A stretch of 5,848 nucleotides of DNA from JBOHNM01 sp050730675 (GCA_050730675.1 JBOHNM010000207.1:1-5848), one strand, 5' to 3'. Shown: positions 1-5,848, numbered from the stretch's first letter. The notes: generated from the sequence alone by a model not told the origin. Numbers and translations: made by a program.

Positions 1-862
1 CGAGAAGGTCGTCATGCGTATTCTCGATACCAAGTCGATCAACGTGAAGCTCGAGGAGCTGGGGTTCGACGATGACACGTATGTGATGTGGAAGAAGCTC
101 GTGGATTCGCCGCACGGCATCGTGCTGGTGACCGGCCCGACAGGCTCGGGAAAAACCACGACGCTCTACTCCTCGCTGCGGCAGATCGACAAGAACTCGA
201 TGAACGTCAGCACGGTCGAGGACCCGGTCGAGTATCACCTCGACGGCGTGACGCAGTGCCAGACGCACGAGAAGATCGGGATGACCTTCGCCGCGGCGCT
301 GCGGGCGCTACTGCGTCAGGACCCCGACGTGATCATGCTGGGCGAAATCCGTGACACCGAGACGGCGCAGGTGGCGATCCAGGCGGCGCTGACGGGCCAC
401 CTGGTGCTGAGCACGCTGCACACCAACGACGCGCCGAGCTCAATCACGCGATTGGTCAACATCGGCATGGAGCCGTTCCTGGTCGGCGCGGCGGTGAACG
501 GCGTGCTGGCGCAGCGGCTACTCCGCCGCCTGTGCGTCCACTGCAAGGTGGAGAGCCCGCCATCGGCGGACATGGCCGAGTACCTGCAGATGAACGGGAT
601 GCCGACCGAGCGGATGTGGGCGCAGAAGGGGTGCGACCGCTGCCGCAACACGGGGTACTCCGGCCGCGTGGGTATCTACGAATTGCTGCTGGTGGACGAC
701 CAGCTCCGCGACATCATCGCACGCAACCCCAACGTGGCGGAGTTGCGCCGGCTGTGCACCGAGCGCGGCATGGTGACGCTGCGGTCCGACGGTCTGAAGA
801 AGGCCGCCAAGGGGACCACGAGCGTCGAGGAAGTGCTGCGGGTAACCGAGTCGAACGCGTGA
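1..862 (+). CDS. GspE/PilB-family secretion or pilus assembly ATPase, C-terminal part (5' end outside window)
   Basis: This is the motor ATPase of a type II secretion system or type IV pilus. It is a cytoplasmic hexamer that hydrolyses ATP at the inner-membrane platform to drive pseudopilus or pilus extension. The reading frame is open from base 2, where EKVV precedes the first in-window ATG at 14. That ATG is therefore internal, and the N-terminal domains are missing. Counting from it, the sequence shows Walker A GPTGSGKTT (41-49), an Asp box around VEDPVEYHLDG (68-78), Walker B with DPDVIMLGEIRD (103-114) and a His box GHLVLSTLHTNDA (128-140). Two CxxC pairs (C174/C177 and C207/C210) form the zinc-binding tetracysteine site typical of GspE/PilB. 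The retraction ATPase PilT normally lacks that site, so PilT is unlikely. GspE and PilB cannot be separated on this fragment. The gene ends in TGA and is followed by terminator-like hairpins, so it is probably the last gene of its operon. Confidence 0.95.
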   Translation, partial: EKVVMRILDTKSINVKLEELGFDDDTYVMWKKLVDSPHGIVLVTGPTGSGKTTTLYSSLRQIDKNSMNVSTVEDPVEYHLDGVTQCQTHEKIGMTFAAALRALLRQDPDVIMLGEIRDTETAQVAIQAALTGHLVLSTLHTNDAPSSITRLVNIGMEPFLVGAAVNGVLAQRLLRRLCVHCKVESPPSADMAEYLQMNGMPTERMWAQKGCDRCRNTGYSGRVGIYELLLVDDQLRDIIARNPNVAELRRLCTERGMVTLRSDGLKKAAKGTTSVEEVLRVTESNA

Positions 863-934
863 GCCGCAGCGGTTCCATTGCTCGGACAAGTTGAAGGGAA
901 GTTCAGGGAAACTGCGGATTCACCGGCGGGCATC

Positions 935-970
935 GCGCCCGCGGGCAATGGCCGCTGTGCGCGGGCGTTT
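935..970 (+). terminator. Possible first terminator hairpin after the ATPase gene
   Basis: An 8-bp perfect GC-only inverted repeat, CGCCCGCG (936-943) and CGCGGGCG (960-967), encloses a 16-nt loop and is followed by only three T residues. GCGGGC at 926-931 could pair with the same left arm instead, giving an alternative fold. The short T run and long loop make it a weak intrinsic terminator on its own. It may slow polymerase, protect the mRNA 3' end, or be chance in GC-rich DNA. Confidence 0.35.
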
Positions 971-1003
971 GACTGTGGGAGCCGAGATTGACACCCCCAT
1001 CAG

Positions 1004-1044
1004 TCGGGCCGGCCCGCCACTGGCGGCTCGGCCCGATTCTCTTT
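1004..1044 (+). terminator. Strong intrinsic terminator between the ATPase gene and acs
   Basis: A perfect 8-bp outer stem, TCGGGCCG (1004-1011) with CGGCCCGA (1029-1036), continues through a G-T wobble and one C-C mismatch. An inner 5-bp stem follows, CCGCC (1014-1018) with GGCGG (1022-1026), closed by a 3-base ACT loop. The descending arm runs straight into TTCTCTTT (1037-1044), a pyrimidine-rich tract of six T and two C. Geometry and position, downstream of the ATPase stop and upstream of the acs promoter candidate, fit a rho-independent terminator for the upstream operon. The tract is not a pure T run, so efficiency is uncertain. Confidence 0.75.
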
Positions 1045-1083
1045 GCACGTGGAGGGGAGGGCGTCGAAAGGCGCGTGTCGGGG

Positions 1084-1113
1084 CTTACATGGGGGAGCGA
1101 ATTGCGTCATAAT
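1084..1113 (+). promoter_or_regulatory. Candidate sigma70-type promoter for acs
   Basis: CTTACA (1084-1089, 4 of 6 matches to TTGACA) is separated by 18 bases from CATAAT (1108-1113, 5 of 6 matches to TATAAT). CATAAT is the clearest A/T-rich hexamer in this GC-rich gap. Transcription would start near 1119-1121, giving a leader of about 40 nt to the acs start codon. It lies after the strong terminator, which suits an independently transcribed acs. No operator or activator site could be recognised. Confidence 0.5.
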
Positions 1114-1145
1114 CGGGCGCGGCGGGTGCACGGGCGCCGGCCGGT

Positions 1146-1151
1146 GAGGAG
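1146..1151 (+). promoter_or_regulatory. Ribosome binding site that sets the TTG start of acs
   Basis: GAGGAG lies 8 bases before the TTG at 1160-1162, a near-ideal Shine-Dalgarno match and spacing. The next in-frame ATG, at 1226, has no comparable purine-rich sequence before it. This site is the main reason for choosing the TTG start. Confidence 0.7.
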
Positions 1152-1159
1152 CCCGACCC

Positions 1160-3235
1160 TTGAGCAGCCAGCACCCCGAAGCCGCCGCGGCCAATGCCGC
1201 AACCTCCACGAGCATCGACTCGGCGATGCACGAGAAGCGAGTATTCCTGCCGGCGCCGGCGGCGCAGGTGGGGTTCGCTTCGTGGCACGTGGCGACAATG
1301 GAAGATTATCGGGTGATGCACAAACGCTCGGTGGAGGACCCCGAGGGATTCTGGGGCGAGGTGGCCAAGGGCTTCGCCTGGACCAAGCCGTGGAGCAAGG
1401 TGCTGGAGTGGAACCCGCCGGACCCCAGGTGGTTCGTGGAAGGCCAGACCAACGTGTGTTTCAACTGTGTGGACCGACACGTCGAGACGGGGCACGGGGA
1501 CGAAACCGCGATCATCTGGGAGGGAGAGCCGATGCCCGGCGGCAAGACCGAGGTCCGCCGGGTGAGCTACGCCGAGCTGCGCGACATGACGGCGCGGTTC
1601 GGCAACATGCTGACCGAGCTGGGGGTGAAAAAAGGGGACGTGGTCACGATCTACATGCCGATGATCCCGGAACTGGCCGCGGCGGTGCTGGGGTGCGCCC
1701 GGATCGGGGCGGTGCACTCGGTGATCTTCGGCGGGTTCGCGCCGCACGCGATCATCGAACGCGTAAAGGATGCCGACAGCCGTGTGATCGTGACCGCAGA
1801 CGGCGGATGGCGGCGCGGGGCGGTGGTGGACCTCAAGAAGAATGTGGACGAGGCGTGCGACCGGCTCGCCGACGAGGGGTACACCGTTTCGAGCGTGCTG
1901 GTGGCCAAGCGCTGCAGCAACACCGTGGGGATGAAGAACGGGCGCGACCACTGGTGGCACGAGTTGGAACAGCGCGTGGACATCGATTGCCCGTGCGAGC
2001 CGATGGACGCCGAGGCGATGCTCTTCCTGCTCTACACCAGCGGCAGCACCGGCAAGCCCAAGGGGATCGTCCATACCACCGGCGGGTACATGGTTTACAC
2101 CGCGGCGACGGCGAAGTGGACGTTCAACCTGCGTCCGGGCGAGAACCAGGTCTTCTGGTGTACGGCGGATGTGGGATGGGTCACCGGGCACAGCTACGTG
2201 CTCTACGGCATTCTGGCAAACCGTGTGCCGACGCTGATGTACGAGGGCGCGCCGGACTCGCCGGGGAAGGACCGCTTCTGGGACATCATCGAGCGGCACA
2301 AGGTGACGCACCTCTACACAGCACCCACAGCGATCCGCGCGTTCATGAAGTGGGGCGACGAGTTCCCCGCCAAGCATGACCTGAAGAGCCTGCGGCTGAT
2401 GGGGTCGGTCGGGGAACCGATCAACCCCGAGGCGTGGATGTGGTACCGCAAGCACATCGGCGGCGACCGTTGCCCGATCGTGGACACCTACTGGCAGACC
2501 GAGACGGGCGGGCACATCTGCACGCCACTGCCGGGGGCGACGCCGACCAAGCCCGGCTCGTGCACGCTGGCGATGTTCGGGATCGATGCCGCCATCGTGA
2601 ACGAGCAGGGCGTGGAACTGCCGCCGGATAAGGGCGGGCTGTTTGTGATCCGCAAGCCGTGGCCGGGGATGCTGCGCGGCGTGCACGGCAACCGCGAGCG
2701 GTTCGTCAGCAACTACTGGCAACGCGTGAAAGACCCCAAGACCGGCCAGCCGTACTACTTCTCGGCCGATGGGGCGCGACGCGACGGCGATGGGTACTTC
2801 TGGATCCAGGGGCGCATCGACGATGTCATCAAGGTCTCGGGCCACTTGCTGGGGACGATGGAGGTCGAGAGCGCACTGGTGAGCCACCCGGCTGTGGCGG
2901 AGGCGGCAGTGGTGGGGATGCCGCACGAGATCAAGGGGAGCGGCATCTGCGCCTTTGTGACGCTGAAGATGGACTGGCTCAAAGCCAATGCGGGCCGTGG
3001 CCCCGACGACGCTCTCAAGGCGGAACTGGCGGCACACGTGGCGAAAGAGATCGGGGCGATCGCTCGACCGGACCAGGTCCGTTTCGCCGACGGGCTGCCC
3101 AAGACACGCTCCGGAAAAATCATGCGGCGACTGCTGCGGGATGTGGCCGCGGGCGTGGAGAAGATCACGCAAGACACCACGACGCTGGAGGATTTCAGCG
3201 TGGTAGCAAAACTGCGGGAAAGCGATGAGGACTAA
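1160..3235 (+). CDS. acs: Acetyl-CoA synthetase (AMP-forming acetate:CoA ligase)
   Basis: A cytoplasmic enzyme that converts acetate, ATP and CoA to acetyl-CoA, AMP and PPi through acetyl-adenylate, used for acetate scavenging. The 691-residue product is complete; Salmonella Acs has 652, and most of the extra length is at the N-terminus. An Acs N-terminal cap region (about 45-105) precedes the large adenylation domain. That domain contains the phosphate loop YTSGSTGKPKG (292-302) and YWQTETGG (444-451). The acetate-pocket residues of Salmonella Acs (V310, T311, V386, W414) align without gaps to V341, T342, V417 and W445, so acetate is the expected substrate. The hinge is GRIDD (551-555, hinge Asp D554). 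The C-terminal domain ends in PKTRSGK, with K653 matching the catalytic lysine (Salmonella K609) whose acetylation switches Acs off. Two positions differ from Salmonella: L563 replaces R526 and A628 replaces R584. The TTG start rests on the Shine-Dalgarno at 1146-1151. The gene appears monocistronic and no deacetylase or acetyltransferase gene lies nearby. Confidence 0.97.
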   Translation: MSSQHPEAAAANAATSTSIDSAMHEKRVFLPAPAAQVGFASWHVATMEDYRVMHKRSVEDPEGFWGEVAKGFAWTKPWSKVLEWNPPDPRWFVEGQTNVCFNCVDRHVETGHGDETAIIWEGEPMPGGKTEVRRVSYAELRDMTARFGNMLTELGVKKGDVVTIYMPMIPELAAAVLGCARIGAVHSVIFGGFAPHAIIERVKDADSRVIVTADGGWRRGAVVDLKKNVDEACDRLADEGYTVSSVLVAKRCSNTVGMKNGRDHWWHELEQRVDIDCPCEPMDAEAMLFLLYTSGSTGKPKGIVHTTGGYMVYTAATAKWTFNLRPGENQVFWCTADVGWVTGHSYVLYGILANRVPTLMYEGAPDSPGKDRFWDIIERHKVTHLYTAPTAIRAFMKWGDEFPAKHDLKSLRLMGSVGEPINPEAWMWYRKHIGGDRCPIVDTYWQTETGGHICTPLPGATPTKPGSCTLAMFGIDAAIVNEQGVELPPDKGGLFVIRKPWPGMLRGVHGNRERFVSNYWQRVKDPKTGQPYYFSADGARRDGDGYFWIQGRIDDVIKVSGHLLGTMEVESALVSHPAVAEAAVVGMPHEIKGSGICAFVTLKMDWLKANAGRGPDDALKAELAAHVAKEIGAIARPDQVRFADGLPKTRSGKIMRRLLRDVAAGVEKITQDTTTLEDFSVVAKLRESDED

Positions 3236-3363
3236 GGCGGGGGAATTGCCGATTGACCCGGGTTTTCACCACGCTGTGCGCGGTCATTCCACGACCAGCG
3301 GCAGCTCTGCGCGAAGATGATCCGGTCTGAAAGGGATTTCACGGTGCAGCGCCGAAATCGTGG

Positions 3364-3369
3364 TAAGCT
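3364..3369 (+). promoter_or_regulatory. Possible -10 element for a leaderless NTF2-like gene
   Basis: TAAGCT ends 6 bases before the ATG at 3376, where a -10 hexamer would place the transcription start at or next to the start codon. No convincing -35 hexamer is found at 16-18 bases upstream, and only GGGA (3370-3373) lies before the ATG, too close for a normal Shine-Dalgarno. The rest of the 3236-3375 gap holds no clear terminator for acs; it has a 9-of-10 direct repeat (3273-3282 and 3304-3313) that I do not interpret. Confidence 0.25.
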
Positions 3370-3375
3370 GGGAAT

Positions 3376-3822
3376 ATGAGCACCACCACCGCACCGAACA
3401 AACCCGCCAACTGGAACCCTCCTGCTCCTTCCGCCGAGCATCAGGCCACGCAGAAGGTCGCCAATCGCCTCGTCGAGCTTTGCTCGGCGGGCAAGAACAT
3501 GGATGCCATCAAGGAGCTGTACGCAGAGAACGTGCGTCAGGTGGAGGCGATGGAAGGCCCCGGCTGCCCACGCATCAGCGAGGGCAAGGCCAACATCCAG
3601 CAGAAAGCGGAGCAATTCCACAAGTCCACGACCGTCCACAGCGCCTCGTGCGGCAAGCCGCTGGTCAACGGTGACCAGTTCGTCGTGCCGATGAGCATGG
3701 ACTGCACGTGCAGCGAGGGCCCGATGGCTGGGCAACGGATGAACATGAGCGAAACCGCGCTCTACACCGTCAAGAACGGCAAGATCACCGAGGCCAAGTT
3801 CTTCTACTCCTGCGGCGGGTGA
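3376..3822 (+). CDS. NTF2-like / SnoaL-like domain protein of unknown function
   Basis: A 148-residue protein with no signal peptide or membrane segment, so probably cytoplasmic. After a Pro/Asn-rich lead of about 20 residues, the pattern matches the NTF2-like alpha+beta cone fold. An opening helix carries ANRLVELCSAGKNMDAIKELYAENV (29-53), the usual 'few residues per turn then LYA' signature. Beta strands follow at about 84-146, ending in TALYTVKNGKITEAKFFYSCGG (127-148). SnoaL-like proteins use the cone as a ligand pocket; some are isomerases, cyclases or hydrolases and many are uncharacterised, so no reaction can be given. Six cysteines (36, 64, 92, 110, 112, 146), including a CxC, are many for a protein this small. 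The gene is probably transcribed alone: acs ends 140 bases upstream and the next gene is convergent. The ATG start has no clear Shine-Dalgarno sequence. The next in-frame ATG (codon 42) would remove the first helix, so the listed start is preferred. Confidence 0.85.
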   Translation: MSTTTAPNKPANWNPPAPSAEHQATQKVANRLVELCSAGKNMDAIKELYAENVRQVEAMEGPGCPRISEGKANIQQKAEQFHKSTTVHSASCGKPLVNGDQFVVPMSMDCTCSEGPMAGQRMNMSETALYTVKNGKITEAKFFYSCGG

Positions 3823-3843
3823 TTCCACACTCGTCCAGCAGTC

Positions 3844-5289
3844 TCACTTCCATTCGCGAGCAATCCGCGCGTACGTCGCGCGGCCGTTTTCCAGCGCCTC
3901 GCGCCAGACTTGGACGATGCCGGCTTTGGTCGCGATCTGATCGCGGTTGCGATCGCTGCGCTTGCGGAGCTGCTCGAACTGATCGAAGAAGTCGGGGCCG
4001 AAGGCGTCGCAGAGGAACATGTCCGGTGCGCCCTCGACGATCGCGGTGACCTTCTCCGCGGTCAGCGTCTCGCCGCTGACGACCGCTTCGATGACCTCGG
4101 CCGCCTTGTCGGCGTGCTCGGCCGCGGCTTGGTCGAACCCGATGGCGGCGAGGTACGTGTCCACGGCCTCGATGTTGCGCAGGTCCTCGCTGACGGCGCT
4201 GATGTGGCCGAGCCATCCCTGCTCGGGGCCGGTAGCCTTGGGGTCGAGCTTCAGGTCGGTGTTCGATTTGATCTGCGCCTTGAGGATGTCGACATGACGT
4301 TGGGCGTACGCCTCGATCCGCAGCGACAGGTCCCAAGCGACCTTGCGGGTGGCCTCGTCGACCTCCTTCAAGGGCGGCTTGGTTTCTTTGTCGAACAATC
4401 GCTTGAGGGCGCGGGAGGCCAGGCCGAGCGGCGCGGCAAATTCGCCGTCCTGCGGCGCGGCCAGGCGCTGGGCACAAGCCAAGACGACCGCCGGATCGTC
4501 GATGCGCTGGGCGATGCACCAGTCGATGCATCGCGCGGCCTCTGCGGGGTGGGGCTTGTGGTCGCCGCCGCGCAAGGAACGCAGAGCGACACGCGGGTGT
4601 CCGTCCTCGAGGTATGCATCGCGGGCAAGAACGGCGTCGCGGTAGAAGATCTTCGTGTCCGCAGTGCCGTGAACGAAAACAATCGGAACACCCCAGATCG
4701 ACCCGCGCGAGCGGGACTTCTCCCACGCTGCCGATGATGAGGCAACAACACCGTCGATCATCCGCGGGAACTCGCCGGCGAGCCAAATGGCGAATTGTCC
4801 GCCCTCGCCGTGGCCGTAAAGGATGATCGCTGCAGTCGGGAACGCACGCGACATCTCGAGCACAAAGTCGCGCATCGAGACGGCGTCAGGGGCGTCGCCG
4901 CGGAACGAGCGCAGGCTCTCGGCGACTGGGGAGGAGCCCTCCGGGCAGACGACGATGTCGTCGGGGCGGAAGGTCGCCGGGTCGTGGGTCATGAAAGCCC
5001 AACGCTCATCAGCGTTGTCGGGGTGGAGGACGATGATGACGTTGCGCGGCTTGTTGGTGGAGAAACCCGGCGGCACGCGGAAGAGGTAGCGGATCGGACG
5101 GTCACGGCGCTCGCTCTCGCTGATGCCCAGCGCTCGCGACTGGGCGGAGTAGATGACCCCGGGCTGTGCGGTGCCCAGGTCCTTGAACGTGTCGATAGGT
5201 TTCGGATCAAGCTTCGGCGGATCGGCGAGCACGCCCGTGGGCGCGAGCAGAAGCGTGATGGCAACGATGACCAGCGGCAGCAGACGCAT
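3844..5289 (-). CDS. Predicted exported alpha/beta-hydrolase-fold protein lacking the nucleophile serine, with an unassigned C-terminal region
   Basis: The product has 481 residues. MRLLPLVIVAITLLLAPTGVLA reads as a signal peptide with cleavage likely after A22 (V-L-A), so the protein should be exported. A GTG 39 bases further upstream is also in frame, but it would bury the signal peptide and lacks the ribosome site seen before this ATG. Residues about 60-265 resemble a prolyl-oligopeptidase/dienelactone-hydrolase type alpha/beta hydrolase. The evidence is a strand NVIIVLHPDNAD (83-94), an elbow ILYGHGEGGQFA (156-167), a strand plus acid-type turn VPIVFVHGTADT (201-212, D211 as candidate acid) and GGDHKPH (241-247, H244 as candidate base). 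At the elbow the family pattern GxSxG reads GHGEG: G161 (codon at 4807-4809) replaces the catalytic serine. Ordinary esterase or peptidase activity is therefore unlikely unless another residue substitutes. Residues about 280-481 are predicted mainly helical, rich in Ala, Glu, Lys and Arg, and match no family I recognise. The gene is probably co-transcribed with the metallo-hydrolase gene 51 bases upstream. Confidence 0.85.
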   Translation of the reverse strand: MRLLPLVIVAITLLLAPTGVLADPPKLDPKPIDTFKDLGTAQPGVIYSAQSRALGISESERRDRPIRYLFRVPPGFSTNKPRNVIIVLHPDNADERWAFMTHDPATFRPDDIVVCPEGSSPVAESLRSFRGDAPDAVSMRDFVLEMSRAFPTAAIILYGHGEGGQFAIWLAGEFPRMIDGVVASSSAAWEKSRSRGSIWGVPIVFVHGTADTKIFYRDAVLARDAYLEDGHPRVALRSLRGGDHKPHPAEAARCIDWCIAQRIDDPAVVLACAQRLAAPQDGEFAAPLGLASRALKRLFDKETKPPLKEVDEATRKVAWDLSLRIEAYAQRHVDILKAQIKSNTDLKLDPKATGPEQGWLGHISAVSEDLRNIEAVDTYLAAIGFDQAAAEHADKAAEVIEAVVSGETLTAEKVTAIVEGAPDMFLCDAFGPDFFDQFEQLRKRSDRNRDQIATKAGIVQVWREALENGRATYARIAREWK

Positions 5290-5298
5290 GGGTGTGGA

Positions 5299-5303
5299 CT
5301 CCC
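5299..5303 (-). promoter_or_regulatory. Ribosome binding site for the alpha/beta-hydrolase-like gene
   Basis: On the minus strand GGGAG lies 9 bases before the ATG at 5289. Together with the signal peptide that begins exactly at this ATG, it supports this start over the upstream GTG at 5328. Confidence 0.5.
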
Positions 5304-5340
5304 GGCTGCCGGAAGTGTACTGGCCCACAGTTGCCAGGCT

Positions 5341-5848
5341 TCACGACTGCCAGGACCACGGCTCGATGGTCCAGGTGTAGCCCCTCTCCATGCGCGGGCG
5401 GTTGCCCAATCCCGCGATGTGTCCCAAGCCCGGCCACGGCAGGTGGTAGGCAAGGATCCGGGCCCGATCGGCCATGAATCGGTCGAACATCTTCTTGCGC
5501 GTTTCGGCCGCCATCTTGGGGTCGGCGTCGAAGGCGACGGTCCACGACGGGCGATCGAACATGATCACGTGGTTGTGGGCCAGGTCGCCCATCGCCACGA
5601 GCTGGTCCTTGCCGTCGGCGATGATGATGGTGAGGTGCCCGGGCGTGTGGCCCGGGGTTTCCACCAGCTCAAGCCCGCCGAGAATCTTGCCGCCACCCTT
5701 GACCAGTTCGAGCTTGGGCTTGATCTGGGCAAGGGTCTTCTGGGCGCCGGCGATCATGCCCTTCTGCTGCTCGGCGCCGAGGCGGGAAGTGGCCAAGTCG
5801 GGGCTGCCGGCCCAGAAGTCGTGCTCGCCCTTGTTCATGAAAATGCGG
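5341..5848 (-). CDS. Metallo-beta-lactamase-fold hydrolase, C-terminal part (5' end outside window)
   Basis: The last 168 codons of an MBL-fold metallo-hydrolase. The frame stays open to the window edge, with R-I-F before the ATG at 5838, so that ATG is internal. Counting from it, ETPGHTPGH (60-68) supplies the third-motif metal histidine (H64, possibly also H68). MGDLAHN (83-89) supplies the bridging aspartate D85, and AYHLPWPGLGHI (130-141) the final metal histidine, probably H132. The HxHxDH motif that starts the metal site would lie beyond the window and cannot be checked. The ending resembles the lactonase / organophosphate-hydrolase-like MBL subgroup, where a HxPFPGLGHI-type motif is common. 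Members cleave lactones, esters or phosphoesters, and the substrate cannot be read from sequence. Whether the protein carries a signal peptide is unknown because the N-terminus is missing. It is the upstream member of a probable two-gene operon with the alpha/beta-hydrolase-like gene. Confidence 0.9.
   Translation of the reverse strand, partial: RIFMNKGEHDFWAGSPDLATSRLGAEQQKGMIAGAQKTLAQIKPKLELVKGGGKILGGLELVETPGHTPGHLTIIIADGKDQLVAMGDLAHNHVIMFDRPSWTVAFDADPKMAAETRKKMFDRFMADRARILAYHLPWPGLGHIAGLGNRPRMERGYTWTIEPWSWQS

Noticed and set aside
890..910. Imperfect tandem repeat of about 10 bases with AGGGAA at 895-900 and 905-910
   Set aside because: Only two short copies with no further unit and no link to a known element; compatible with chance.
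988..993. TTGACA, a perfect -35 consensus
   Set aside because: No -10-like hexamer at 16-18 bases; that position falls inside the GC-only terminator stem.
1089..1112. Seven-codon open frame (ATG to TAA) before acs as a leader peptide
   Set aside because: It would lie upstream of the likely transcription start and its stop overlaps the -10 hexamer; no ribosome site.
988..2379. A 463-codon open frame on the plus strand overlapping the first half of acs
   Set aside because: Gly/Arg-rich, low-complexity product with no motif; it also starts inside the intergenic hairpin region. It is a frame shadow of acs.
1085..3172. A 695-codon open frame on the minus strand antisense to almost all of acs
   Set aside because: Its product is dominated by His, Arg, Pro, Val and Asp with no recognisable domain. 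Long antisense frames are expected opposite GC-rich genes, and the acs frame is beyond doubt.
3823..3843. Bidirectional terminator between the two convergent genes
   Set aside because: The 21 bases contain no inverted repeat or T/A tract that could form one.
3910..4737. A 275-codon plus-strand open frame antisense to the hydrolase-like gene
   Set aside because: The product looks superficially protein-like (Leu, Val, Asp and Gly rich), but it is the mirror of an Ala/Glu/Arg-rich coding frame, and no ribosome site or domain supports it.
3785..4786. A 333-codon minus-strand open frame overlapping the hydrolase-like gene and the end of the NTF2-like gene
   Set aside because: Arg-rich shadow with no signal or domain; the overlapping frame has a signal peptide, an SD sequence and alpha/beta-hydrolase motifs.
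5290..5340. Separate promoter for the hydrolase-like gene
   Set aside because: A TACACT hexamer (5314-5319, minus strand) exists but has no -35 partner at a usable distance; co-transcription with the upstream gene is simpler.

Overview
The window is GC-rich and densely coding throughout. It carries five protein genes, two of them cut by the window edges, and no RNA genes, CRISPR array, insertion sequence or integrase. The source looks like the chromosome of a free-living Gram-negative-type bacterium. The gene styles (a GspE/PilB-type ATPase, a long acetyl-CoA synthetase with a TTG start, and a secreted hydrolase with an unfamiliar C-terminal half) would fit a planctomycete such as a member of Phycisphaerae. 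That assignment is an impression from protein style, not a result.

Left part, + strand: the 3' end of a type II secretion / type IV pilus assembly ATPase (1-862) is followed by about 300 bases without a gene. That gap holds two GC-rich hairpins, the second a convincing intrinsic terminator (1004-1044). It also holds a plausible sigma70-type promoter (about 1084-1113) and a good Shine-Dalgarno sequence, which supports a TTG start for the next gene. That gene (1160-3235) is a complete AMP-forming acetyl-CoA synthetase, acs. After 140 bases with no clear terminator comes a small NTF2/SnoaL-like protein (3376-3822) that lacks a clear Shine-Dalgarno sequence and may be read from a leaderless transcript.

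Right part, - strand: a metallo-beta-lactamase-fold hydrolase (5341 to beyond 5848, N-terminal part missing) lies 51 bases upstream of a predicted exported alpha/beta-hydrolase-like protein (3844-5289). The two probably form one operon, which converges on the NTF2-like gene with only 21 bases between the stop codons.

The genes do not form one obvious pathway. The ATPase ends its own transcription unit, acs activates acetate as a stand-alone metabolic gene, and the right-hand pair looks like an unrelated hydrolase operon. The most interesting point is that the alpha/beta-hydrolase-like protein has glycine where the catalytic serine should be (GHGEG) and carries a C-terminal region of about 200 residues that I cannot assign. 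I found no convincing new multi-gene system.
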